NCBI GenBank assembly: GCA_002049455.2
Contig: KV918868.1
Location: forward strand, 1 to 64,000
Source of the DNA: Porphyra umbilicalis
Lineage: Eukaryota; Rhodophyta; Bangiophyceae; Bangiales; Bangiaceae
DNA length: 64,000 nucleotides
Reading direction: 5' to 3'
Made by a program: the position numbers and the translations under genes. This document shows positions 20,978 to 30,073 of this stretch, piece after piece; positions within the stretch are counted from its first letter, which is position 1; each line of letters starts with the position of its first letter. The notes beneath the pieces are model-generated. The model made no database searches and was not told the DNA's origin. It saw only the letters and a program-made list of their open reading frames with translations.

Positions 20978-23364
20978 CGTGGTCGTCAATGTGGGCGACG
21001 AGGCGCTCGCCGACTCGGGAGCGGGGGGTGGCCGCCGCGGACCGAGGCGTGCGCAATGTGGGTGGGGGTGCAAGGCGAATGGGTGGGGGCCACGAGCAGT
21101 GCGCAATGCGGGCGGATGGAGCGGGACGTGAGCAATGCGGGCGAGAGTGGGGGAGGACGTGAGCAATACGGGCGAGAGTGGGGAAGGGTTGTGAGGGGGT
21201 CGTCGAGTTGGTGGGTAAAGAGAGGTACGGTGGGGGGGGGGGGGTAAACCGCGTGGACGGAGTTCAATCGCCTCACAACCCCGTCCCTCAGAGTGGGCGG
21301 GAGGGGCGCCGGAGATAACCTCGGCGTGGTTCTCTCGCCCTGCGGGTCGGCGCTCCCTCCAAAACCCCCGCTAGCGCCGTCGATCCCGGGGCCCCGCGGC
21401 GCAGGCGGCGCAGTGCCAGCATCCAGCACGGGGTCGCCACGGAGGGTGGAGATGGGCGAGGGACCACGCGCGAGGTGCTCGCCGCGTTCTCCCCGCCGAC
21501 AGTCTGTGCCTCCCAACGTGGCGGCAGGGCTTCGTTTTTTTTGCTGGCAGCCAATCAAAGCACGTGGTAGGCCACGAGCTGGCCCCCGAGGCACATGACA
21601 GGCGGGATCTGACAGGTCGAATCTCAACGAGGTTCTCTACTGTAATGTTGGTGACCTCTCATCATTGGAGGACGGCCGCGAGGTCCTGCCTTCGCTGCCC
21701 GTTATGGCTGGCCACTGTGAATGAGGGCGGTTTTCCCATGGCCCGAAACAAGCTACATATGTTTCGACGGCGAACGAAACGTGTAGGTGACGCCACCAAA
21801 GAAGATGACGTGCACTGACCTGCCGCCACGCTGGTCAATCCCTGCTGCTGATGGTCCGCGCAGCTGCTTCTGTGCGCTCCGAGCTTGGGAACACTGCGTT
21901 GCGACGTTTCTGCATGTGGCTGCGTCTGCTTGCCACTGCCGTCCTCGTTGGCCTGTGCCGCATGTGCCACGACAGCGTCTGGCGACTGCCACTGTGCGCG
22001 CTGCGCAGACGCCCCACACGCTCGGGTTTACTGACGCCGCGGTGCTGACGCGTGCGCGGATTTGCCCGCGCACCGCTGGCGGCTGACTCGTTCGGCGCGC
22101 CAGCGGCAACCGTCCAGCGGTCGCTATCGTCTGTTGGTCTGGAGAAATGGCTGCCCCGGTGGTCCATGCAGTGCCACCAGCGGCAGAGCGGCCGTGGCCT
22201 CGTCTGAAGAGACGGGGAGCGGCGCTCATCGGCCATCGATCAAGAGTAGATATCCTCCACACGCGCGTGTTATGCTTCTCGATGCATCGAGCCGACCGTG
22301 GCACGAGTGGCTCTCGCGCCCGCCACCTCACCGGGTGAACTGGAGCAGACGCGGCTGCCTCACGGCCACCAAACCGGTGCGGCTCACCGACGAGCGCCCC
22401 CCCGCCGCGTGGGACCCCCACGCCCGCACTTGGCCAGACTTGCGCTGCCGCGTGGGGCAACTCGGAGAGTGAAGCCGTGGCCGCAGCTCTGACAGCGCCG
22501 ACGCGCGTCCGCAGCCGAGACGGGGCTACTCGACGCGGCGCGCGACCGGGCGGGCAGAGGCGCGCGCGGTGCCGCGCGCCCCGCCGGCGGCGCCGCCGAG
22601 TCAACGCGGGCGCGGGCGGCCACCGCCGGGCGGCCGTGGCGCCGTACGCGGCCCACCCACACGGCCGCGACGCGGCGGGTGCGGGGGCGCCGCCGCGCCG
22701 CCACCCGCGCGGCGGGGCGGCCTGCCGCCGCCGCCGCCGCCGCCGCCGCGCGCGCGCGCCCACCCCCGCAACGGTCGGCCGCGCTCCGCGCCGCCGCCCG
22801 TGACGCCCCCCGCCCGCGCGCCGCCGCCGCCCGACCGCCGCCCGTGACGGATGCGGGGGCGGCAGGGGGCCGCCCCCGCCCCGGCGGCGGTGGCCGCCGC
22901 CCACCACCCGCGCGCGGCGGCGACGGCGGGGCGGTGGCAGATGCGCGCGGGCGTCGGGGCGGCGGTCGCTGCGCCCGTCCGCGGCGGCGGCGGGTCGGTG
23001 GCGGTGGCCGCCGCCCACCACCCGCGCGCGGCGGCGACGGCGGGGCGGTGGCAGATGCGCGCGGGCGTCGGGGCGGCGGTCGCCGCGCCCGTCCGCGGCG
23101 GCGGCGGGTCGGTGGCGGGGGACCCCCCCCCGCCCGCCCCCCTCTCCTTTGCCACCCAAGTGGCGGGTGCCCGTGGCACGGGCGCCCCACCGCCGGGTGC
23201 CGCCCGCCGCGCTGTCGCCCCGCGACGCGCGGTCTGTCCCCCCGCCACGCGCGGTCGCGGCCACCCCCCGCTGCGGGCGCGGCTGACCGTGTCGCTGCCC
23301 GCCGCCGCCCGCGCGCCGCCGTCGCGGGGCCGACCCAGAGGCGCGACGCCGCGCGCAGCGCAAC
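20978..23364. other. Intergenic, increasingly GC-rich
   Basis: 20978-21300 is the HEMA 5' region, with GAGCAATNCGGGCG-like repeats near 21130-21180. From 21600 to 22300 composition is moderate and no protein is recognised. From 22480 to 23360 the DNA is extremely GC-rich and open in all six frames, which explains the long opposite-strand open frames here. The only clear structure is a 114-bp tandem duplication. Confidence 0.45.
22888..23119. repeat. 114-bp unit, two near-identical tandem copies
   Basis: GGTGGCCGCCGCCCACCACC starts near 22889 and again 114 bp later near 23003, followed by almost identical sequence through CGGCGGCGGCGGGTCGGTGG. Only a few substitutions separate the copies, so the duplication is recent. 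It is not in a supported gene. Confidence 0.8.
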
Positions 23365-23566
23365 GACGGCGACTGGAAGCGGCTCGACGGCACCACGCGC
23401 TGGCCAGAGGGCCAACCCCCCTACCTGCCGATGGGCACCATGACGCTCGGTGAAGCTGTCCCCCAACATTGTCGAGCACGCGGAGCGGGTGGCCTCGTCC
23501 CCGGCCACCACGCTCGGTGGCTCCGTCGAGGCGCCCAAAGATCGGCTCGAGTCGCGGCTCGGGAGC
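23365..23566 (+). pseudogene. Catalase relic (fragment with frameshift)
   Basis: Translation gives WKRLDGTTRWPEGQPPYLPM, then GTMTL, and after a one-base frame change LSPNIVEHAERVASSPATTL followed by GGSVEAPKDRLESRL. The intact catalase at 27478-29145 has the co-linear segment LDSTKHWPEDQFPYRPVGKM, TLDELPPNFFEHTEQVAFSP, ANMLAGSIEASEDKLLQSRL. So this is about 65 codons of a degraded paralogue, in opposite orientation, 4 kb from the functional gene. Neither the haem-binding Tyr region nor the N-terminal half is detectable nearby. Confidence 0.8.
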
Positions 23567-24107
23567 CGAATGGAGCACGAGGCCGCCAGTGCCGAGCGCC
23601 GCGCTGAGCAGCTCCCACGCGGCGGCGGGTGCAGCGTCGACGGCGACGGTGCCGGCAGAGGCGGGACGCAACGCGACGCGGTCGTGGTGCCGGGGGGGGG
23701 GGCTGCCAGCACCGGGGCCGGCGCCGGGCCGGCACCGGATCTGGCAGTGATCCGCCTCGCCCCGGATCACAACCGACACTGCCTCGCCCCCCACCGACCG
23801 CCCCGTCGGCAACAGACACAGCAGTTCCCTCTTCAATGGCCCGCCACCTCCCCCCCCCACCCCCCCCTCCACCTCTGCTCGCCACCACTGCCGATCCCTC
23901 CCCGGTGCCGCCTTTGTCTCTGCTGCCCCTGCGGGTGTCCACCGCGGCGGCCGCCTTGCCGCGGGCCGGTGCGGGTGGATTGCGGCCGCGGCGCCCGGCG
24001 CCTGCCGCCCCGCTCGGTGCCGGCGGCCACGCTACCGCGTCGGGCGTATTCCCCCCCCCCCCCCCCCACCTACACCCCGCCGACCGCCAGCGAGGCGGTC
24101 GCCGACC
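23567..24107. other. Gap upstream of the peptidase gene
   Basis: The plus-strand frame that contains the catalase relic runs on through here into the peptidase without a stop, but the segment has no conserved residues and is C/G-rich. It is treated as 5' flank. A T/C-rich stretch at 23860-23940 may be leader sequence. Confidence 0.4.
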
Positions 24108-24464
24108 ATGAGCGACACCCCCGCCGCCGACGGCAGCGGCGGCGCCCCCCCCCCCCCCCCGCCGAGGCGCACCACGCGCACTTGGCGCCCGCCGCCGCCC
24201 TCTGGGCGGCCGCCCTCACCCCCGCCCGCGCCCTCACCGGCGCCGTCCTCCTCGACGCTGCCGGCGACACGGTGTCCACGACCTGGGCCGCCCGCAACGC
24301 GACGCGGTTGGCCAAGGCGCCCCACACCGTCACGCACGTGCGGCGGGGCGGGGGGGGGGGCGCCGCCGCCTATGCCGCCGCCCCGCCAGTCCGCGGCGGC
24401 CGTGGCAGCCCGTCGCCGTGCCGCACCTGGTGGGTCGTCAAATCGTCGGGCGCCGAGGCGGACA

Positions 24465-24519
<55 letters not shown>

Positions 24520-25206
24520 GGGCGGCGGCGGCGGCAAGGGCGCGGGCGCCGCCGCCGACGGGTTTTTAGAGTTGTGGGGACCCGACGGCCTGGCCGCCAC
24601 GGTCCGCGTGCCGCCGTCTATCCACGGCCCGTTTTGTACGGACGAGTGGTTTGGCGGCGGGGGCGGGTGGTCCCCCGACTGCCGCCGCTACATTTACGCG
24701 GCGGAAGCGCCGGTGCGGGGGGCGGGCGCGTCGCGCGACGGCGGCGACGCCGACGGCAACGCGGCGGCCGCCCCGCGCGTCGCCAAGACGGTCCTCGGGT
24801 CGGGCATGGTCGACGCGTACGCCGACCGCGACGATGATTTTGGCGAGTGCTACGTGCGCCGCCGGTCGCCGGCGCTGTTTGTTGTTGACTGGGGGGGGGC
24901 GGTGCCGGCGGCGGGCGGCGGCGGTGCCGGCGGCGGTGACGGCGGCGGTGACGGCGGCGGCGGCGGCGGCAGCCGGCGGCGGGCCACGGCGGCACCGGCG
25001 GTTGCCCGCCTCGGCGGGGTGCCGCCGGGCTTGGCGGCGGGCGACGCCGTGTGGTCCCCCGACGGGGCCGCCGTCGCCTTTTCCGCCCGCCCGACCGTTG
25101 GGGGCGGGGCGCCCGGGGCGCCGGCCTTCCAGCCGGGCGCCCGCTTTTGTTACAACCGCACGTCGGCGGTGTATGTGGGGGCGGCGCCCGTCGAGGTGGG
25201 TGCCGA

Positions 25207-25262
<56 letters not shown>

Positions 25263-26449
25263 GCGGCGCCGGCGGCGGCCCGACCTTGACCGACGTGGTG
25301 TGCGTGAGTGGCGACGACGGTTGTGCCCGGTCGCCCCGCTTCCACCCGTCGGGCCGCGCGCTCGTGTGGGTGGCCACCCCCTGGACGGGCGCCCACGCGT
25401 CCGCGTCGACGGTGCGCGTTGGGGTGCGCCCCGCTGGCGCGGCGGCGGGCGGCTGGGCGGCCGCCGTCACCGCCACGCTCGTCGGCGTCGTGGGCGGCCA
25501 CCCGCCCGCAACGGCCTTTCCGGGGCTCTACGCCCACGCCCTCCCCGTCGCGCCGTGGCTGCGCCCGCACGCGCTCGTCGTCAACGCGGCATGGGGCGGC
25601 CGCACCGTCGTGCTGCGCGTCGCCGTCGACATTGACGCGGTGGCGGCGCGCGGCGGCGGCGGCGGCGACGGCGGCGACGGCGGGGGTTCCGACCCGGCCG
25701 CCGCCGTGGCGGTGGCGGTGGCAGAGGCCAACGGGTCGGCGGTCGTGCACGACGCGGCACCGGGGGGGGTGGCGCTCGTCGAGGTCAGCGGGCCCGATAC
25801 GCCCCCGTGGGTGGCGCTCGCCACGGACGATGCCGACGGCGGCGGCGGCGGCGGCGGCGGCGGCGCGCTGCGCCTCTGCCCCGTGACGCGGCGGGCCGAC
25901 CTCGGCGTCGCGTCCGTGAGGACGCAGTACCTGCGCCGCGTCGACGGTGGCGGCGGCAGCGGCGGCGGCGGCGGCGGCGGCGACGACGCGGCGGCCGCCA
26001 CTCTCCCCACGGACGCGGCGGCCATTGGCTGGGCCCCCGTCTCTCCCGATGCCGCCAACGTTGCCGACGCCTTTCACGTCGTCCTGCTGACGCCGACGCC
26101 CGCCGCGACCGCCGCGCTGCGGCCGGCCAACAATGACGGCGGGGCGGGGGTGGCGGCGGGCGGTGGCCCGCCGGCGGGCGTCGAGCGGGCGGCGGGCGTC
26201 CCCCCCCCGCTGATTGTGTATCCCCATGGGGGACCCCACTCGGCGTACGGTTCGGCCTACTCCCCCGCCCTGACCGCGTACGTGCGTGCCGGCTACGCGG
26301 TTGCCATGGTCAACTTTCGGGGGAGCACCGGCGCGCCACAGGCGGCACTGACGTCCTTGCTCGGGCGGGCGGGCACGCAGGATGTGGGCGAGTGCGTGGC
26401 GGCCACCTGGTGGGCGCTCTCTGCTCTGCGCGGCGGTGGTGATGGTGGA

Positions 26450-26484
<35 letters not shown>

Positions 26485-27018
26485 CCGGCCGCGCGTCGGC
26501 ATTGTCGGCGGCAGCCACGGGGGATTTCTCGGCGCCCACCTCTCTGCCCGCTACCCGTCGCTGTACGCGGCGGCGGTGCTCCGCAACCCCGTCGTTGACG
26601 TGGCGTCCATGGCCGGCGGCACGGACATCCTCGACTGGTGCTACGCCGAAGCCGGCGTGGCGGCGGCCGGGGGCGTCGATACCCCTGCCGGCGGCGGCGC
26701 CGCCACCTACCCCGTACCCCTGCCGGCGCTGTCGGCCATGTGGGCAGCGTCGCCGGTCGCGTGGGTCGGCGGCCCCGCGGCTGGCGGGGCGGGCGCCGCC
26801 GCCCCGACCCGCCCGCCGCCGACGCTGCTGCAAGTCGGCGGCGCGGACCGGCGGGTGCCGCCGCAGCAGAGCCGCGAGTGGGCCCGCTGCCTGCGCTGCG
26901 CGGGTGGCGTCGTGGCCGTCCGTCACTACGCGGGGGAGACGCACAGCATTGATGGGGTGGGGGGGGGGACGACGCGATGGTGCACGCGCTCGCGTTTTTG
27001 TGGGCGCACCTGGGGTGA
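24108..27018 (+). CDS. APEH: Acylaminoacyl-peptidase (S9C serine peptidase), two homopolymer frame breaks
   Basis: The enzyme releases N-acylated amino acids from blocked peptides in the cytosol. The C-terminal alpha/beta-hydrolase domain has YPHGGPHSAYGSAYSP, VNFRGSTG, the nucleophile Ser in VGGSHGGFLGAHL, RNPVVDVASMAG, TDILDWCYAEAG, the acid in GGADRRVPPQQ and the His in GETHSID, all matching S9C. The N-terminal half shows propeller features, notably GARFCYNRTSAVYVG. The start at 24108 (MSDTPAADGSGG) is in a different frame from the body; one base added to the 16-C run (24145-24160) joins them. A 10-G run (26959-26968) displaces the last 16 residues (DDAMVHALAFLWAHLG) and the true stop at 27016-27018. 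The protein of about 970 residues exceeds the usual 730 because of Gly and Gly-Asp tracts. Confidence 0.88.
24465..24535 (+). repeat. GGC microsatellite coding for polyglycine in APEH
   Basis: About 23 consecutive GGC or GGG triplets encode an uninterrupted glycine tract in the N-terminal half of the peptidase, between a predicted strand and the FLELWGPDG segment. It is expandable and probably polymorphic. Confidence 0.8.
25207..25260 (+). repeat. (GGCGAC)n microsatellite coding for (Gly-Asp)n in APEH
   Basis: Nine tandem GGCGAC hexamers encode an alternating Gly-Asp linker in the propeller region. The same hexamer, with the same coding output, recurs in the DBM-Hint gene at 42579-42722. Confidence 0.85.
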
Positions 27019-27162
27019 GCGTGTCAACGAGATGGGGGGGTGTGGGCTGTGCTGCTGCTGCATTTTTTGACCGAGCGGAATAGGCTGTGACCAGTTGCAT
27101 GCGGTCTCTTGCGCACACGGAACAGAGACAGTCCCGTCTTGGGGAACTTGTCCCGAACTGTA

Positions 27163-27294
27163 CAGCCGTTCTTTCAAAACCCTCGCACGCCAACTGTTAC
27201 ACAACTCTTACAAATCGGCCTTCACGGGGTCGCAGAGGCCTATTTGTGAGAGTGGTGCAACAGTTGGCGTGCGAGGTTTTTACGAGAACGGCTG
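27163..27294. mobile_element. Foldback MITE with TA target duplication
   Basis: The ends CAGCCGTTCT and AGAACGGCTG are perfect inverted repeats flanked by TA. Arms of about 57 bp, including CCTCGCACGCCAACTGTT and its complement, pair around a loop of about 20 bp, so the whole unit is a hairpin. It has no coding capacity. Wider flanks also share ACTG on both sides. It sits between the convergent 3' ends of APEH and catalase. Confidence 0.75.
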
Positions 27295-27477
27295 TAACTG
27301 GCGGCCACTGCCATTCTTGGTATTTAGGACTCAGAAACACGTCATCAATACCCAGCTTTCGTGGCTTCTTGCATAGAAAGCATAAAACATATGAAGAAAG
27401 AAAGAGCGGCTATCACTGCACACGCCGAGGCACCACACCCACCCAGTCCCCACATCGGCACCACAACTGCCGCCCGC

Positions 27478-29145
27478 CTACTCCTCGAGCGCCGCCGCCA
27501 TTTGCTTCACCGTCTCCAAGTCCGCGCCGATCGCTTCGGCCACGCGGGTGCCGTATTCCTCGTCAGCCTTCATAAAGTGCGACGACATTGTGTTCTTGAT
27601 GAGGTCCGAGGTGCTCATCTTGAGCTTGCACTCGAGGTTGTACACCAAGTTGGCGCGCTCCTTCTCAGAGAAAGAGCGGTAGAGGTCGCCCGCCTGCTTG
27701 AAGTTAAGTGTTTTGTTAATCTCCTCCTGCACGTACGTGCCCGACGGGAGGGGCTGCTCGTAGATCTTGGCCTTGGGCTCGTCCGTGTACGCCTTGTGGA
27801 CGAGGCTCGGCTCATAGTTGAGGGTGCCCTTGTTCTCCCCCGTGTTCATCTGCCCGTCGGCGTGATAGTGCCGCGTCTCGTTGGCGGGCTTGTTGACGGG
27901 GATGAGATGGCGGTTGGTGCCGACGCGGTACTCGTGTGCAGAGAAATAAGACACTAGCCTCGACTGGAGCAGTTTATCTTCCGAGGCCTCAATGGAGCCA
28001 GCGAGCATGTTGGCCGGGGAGAAGGCCACCTGCTCCGTGTGCTCGAAAAAGTTGGGGGGAAGCTCGTCGAGCGTCATCTTGCCGACCGGTCGGTAAGGGA
28101 ACTGGTCCTCGGGCCAGTGCTTGGTGCTGTCGAGCGGGTTGAACTCAAAGTCGTCGAGCTGCTCCGGCTTCATCTCCTGGATCTGCAGCTCGTACTCGGG
28201 GAACTTGCCCTGCTTGATGTCCATGTACAACGACCTCGTCGCGTGGTTGAGGTCGTCCGCCTGCAGCGCGTGCGCCTCCTCCTCGGTCAGGTTGCGAATG
28301 CCCGCCAGAGACCGCCAGCGGAGCTTCACATAGGTGACCTTGCGGTCCGCGTTGATGAACTTGTAGGCATGCACGCTGTTCCCGTCCATTTCCTGGTACG
28401 ACGCGGGGATGCCGTGGTCGGAGAAGAGGTAGGTCAACATGTGCGTCGCCTCGCCCCCCAAGGCGCCCATCAGGTCAAAGACACGGTCAAAGTCTTGGAG
28501 GTTGCTCTGGGGGTCCGGCTTGAAGGCGTGGATGACGTCGACAAAGTGTCTCTGGTCCCGAACAAAAAACACGGGCAAATTGTTAAAGACCAGGTCCCAG
28601 ATTCCTTGCGACGTACGCATCTTGACGGCAAAGCCACGCACGTCGCGAACCGTCTCGGCCACCGACTTGGAGAGGGTGACCATGGAGAAGCGGCAAAAGA
28701 GGGGCGTCTTGATGGACGTGTCAGAGAGGAACTTGGCGCTCGTCAGCGCGCTCTCGTCCCCATACGCCTGGAAGTAGCCATACGCGCCCGTGCCGCGGGC
28801 GTGGACGACGCGCTCAGGGATGCGCTCTCGGTTGAAGCGCGACAGCTGCTGGAGGGTGACCGTGTCCTGTAGCAGGAGCCCGCCCTTGGGCGTCGCCACC
28901 AGCGAGTGGTCCTTGTCACCAATGGCGGCGCCCCACTCGGTGGTGAGAGTGCCCTCCGCGTCGTTGGCCGAGTTGTCAAAACCGCCACCCGTCGCGATGC
29001 GGTCGCCGCCCATGGTCATGGGGCGAGCCGCGGTGACGGCCGCGCCAACGCCGGCGGTCGGCAGGCGCGGGCGCACCGACTGCACAAAAGTGCCCTTCTG
29101 GCCCGTGAGGCCCAGGCACCCAGCGGCGACGGGGATGAACGCCAT
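27478..29145 (-). CDS. Catalase, haem-containing, probable plastid leader
   Basis: This monofunctional haem catalase (H2O2 to water and O2) has 555 residues in one exon. The essential His is in ERVVHARGTGAYGYF, the distal Asn in WDLVFNNLPVFFVRD, and the proximal haem Tyr in SRLVSYFSAHEYRVG. RFSMVT, AETVRDVRGFAVK and ATHMLTYLFSDHGIP are further family landmarks. The small-subunit C-terminal domain is present. The leader MAFIPVAAGCLGLTGQKGTF is Ala/Gly-rich and basic. It begins like the Lhcr-like leader (MAFV) and precedes the usual catalase N-terminus by about 45 residues, which suggests plastid import. The C-terminus AALEE is not a peroxisomal SKL-type signal. The start is in CTACCATGGC context. 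A degraded paralogue lies at 23365. Confidence 0.94.
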   Translation of the reverse strand: MAFIPVAAGCLGLTGQKGTFVQSVRPRLPTAGVGAAVTAARPMTMGGDRIATGGGFDNSANDAEGTLTTEWGAAIGDKDHSLVATPKGGLLLQDTVTLQQLSRFNRERIPERVVHARGTGAYGYFQAYGDESALTSAKFLSDTSIKTPLFCRFSMVTLSKSVAETVRDVRGFAVKMRTSQGIWDLVFNNLPVFFVRDQRHFVDVIHAFKPDPQSNLQDFDRVFDLMGALGGEATHMLTYLFSDHGIPASYQEMDGNSVHAYKFINADRKVTYVKLRWRSLAGIRNLTEEEAHALQADDLNHATRSLYMDIKQGKFPEYELQIQEMKPEQLDDFEFNPLDSTKHWPEDQFPYRPVGKMTLDELPPNFFEHTEQVAFSPANMLAGSIEASEDKLLQSRLVSYFSAHEYRVGTNRHLIPVNKPANETRHYHADGQMNTGENKGTLNYEPSLVHKAYTDEPKAKIYEQPLPSGTYVQEEINKTLNFKQAGDLYRSFSEKERANLVYNLECKLKMSTSDLIKNTMSSHFMKADEEYGTRVAEAIGADLETVKQMAAALEE

Positions 29146-29875
29146 GGTAGGAGAAAGGAGGGGTAGGCTGCACCGCGGAGGAAGACGAGCCAGGGAGTAG
29201 GTCGGGGGTAGAGCACCCGCAGACGTGACGCGGAGGACGAGGACGCCGATGGCGCGGTCAGACGCTCAGGCACTGTTGGTGCGGAGGGTAGATATCCCTA
29301 CCGGGCTGGTGGCTCAGCCGGCGGGCACGCGCCCCCCCACCCGCGGCGCTCTGCCGGGCCATCCGGGCCGCGGCGGCACGAGCGCTCAGCCCCCCCCCCC
29401 CACGCAAAGAGCCATTGGGGCAGAATCGCCGCCATGCAAGCAAAACCGCATGGCTCCAGCGCCCTCCAAAATGGCTCCAGCATCTGAAGCTCGCTGCGAG
29501 TAGCCAAGCCCTCGCTCCCCCCAACCCCCCGGGGATGTCGTCAGCTAACTAACGCCGCGGTACAAGCCGCACCACATTCATCCCTGCCAGATGGCGGACC
29601 ACATCGTGATCCCGCCCTCCCAGCATCCGACCACCCACCTGAGCGCCCTCTGGACAAAGCAGAGACACGGAACCGCTACTGGCAGCCGGGTTGGAGGGCA
29701 AGGCGACGGAGCCTGCAGGCGCGGGGCACCTCCTCCGATCAATGTCCCTGGAGGGGCGGTGGCAGCGGCAATCGGCTGAGACGCCACCAGCGCCACTATG
29801 GCCCAATGATCGGGGAACGCAATGGTGCCTGCAGGTCCTTTATGCACCTGACTCGGCCGAGTACAGTATCCAGCG
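29146..29875. other. Catalase 5' region and intergenic DNA
   Basis: The 150 bases upstream of the catalase start are purine-rich on the plus strand, like other leaders here. No protein is recognised in the rest. Confidence 0.4.
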
Positions 29876-30073
29876 CAGTGGTGACTACAGTAACCGGGGG
29901 TGGGACACAAATGCCTTTATGGGCCCCAGAACCCTCTCCATGCCCTCTTCAGGCCCAAGCAAGCGGCCCGAAAATCTCAGTAAATCTCATTGTGGGTTGC
30001 AATGGCTCTGCGTGACTCCTGCAAGACACGTTGATTGGCTTGCAAGATTACTGGCGGAAAGTCTCAGCCAATG
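29876..30073 (+). repeat. Composite of two dispersed repeat pieces
   Basis: 29876-29912 starts CAGTGGTGACTACAG and continues TAACCGGGGGTGGGACACAA, matching the terminus of the 46621-47271 element except for a 4-bp CAGT insertion. 29927-30073 matches 58526-58670 almost base for base (for example TCTCATTGTGGGTTGCAATG and GACACGTTGATTGGCTTGCA). The two pieces abut, so this looks like a mosaic transposon fragment. The opposite end of the first piece was not found. Confidence 0.7.

Noticed and set aside
20978-21166. Upstream Met of HEMA at 21166
   Set aside because: It would add 63 His/Pro-rich residues before a typical transit-peptide start at 20977 and has no family support.
22384-23872. Minus-strand frames of over 400 codons
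   Set aside because: Composition-driven; they include the antisense of a 114-bp tandem duplication and of the catalase relic.
23450-24107. Extending the peptidase gene upstream to 23450
   Set aside because: The upstream part of the frame is the catalase relic followed by non-conserved sequence; a good start in family-like context lies at 24108.
24566-27193. 875-codon minus-strand frame opposite the peptidase
   Set aside because: It is the antisense of a well-supported S9C peptidase; its apparent repeats mirror the coding repeats of the plus strand.
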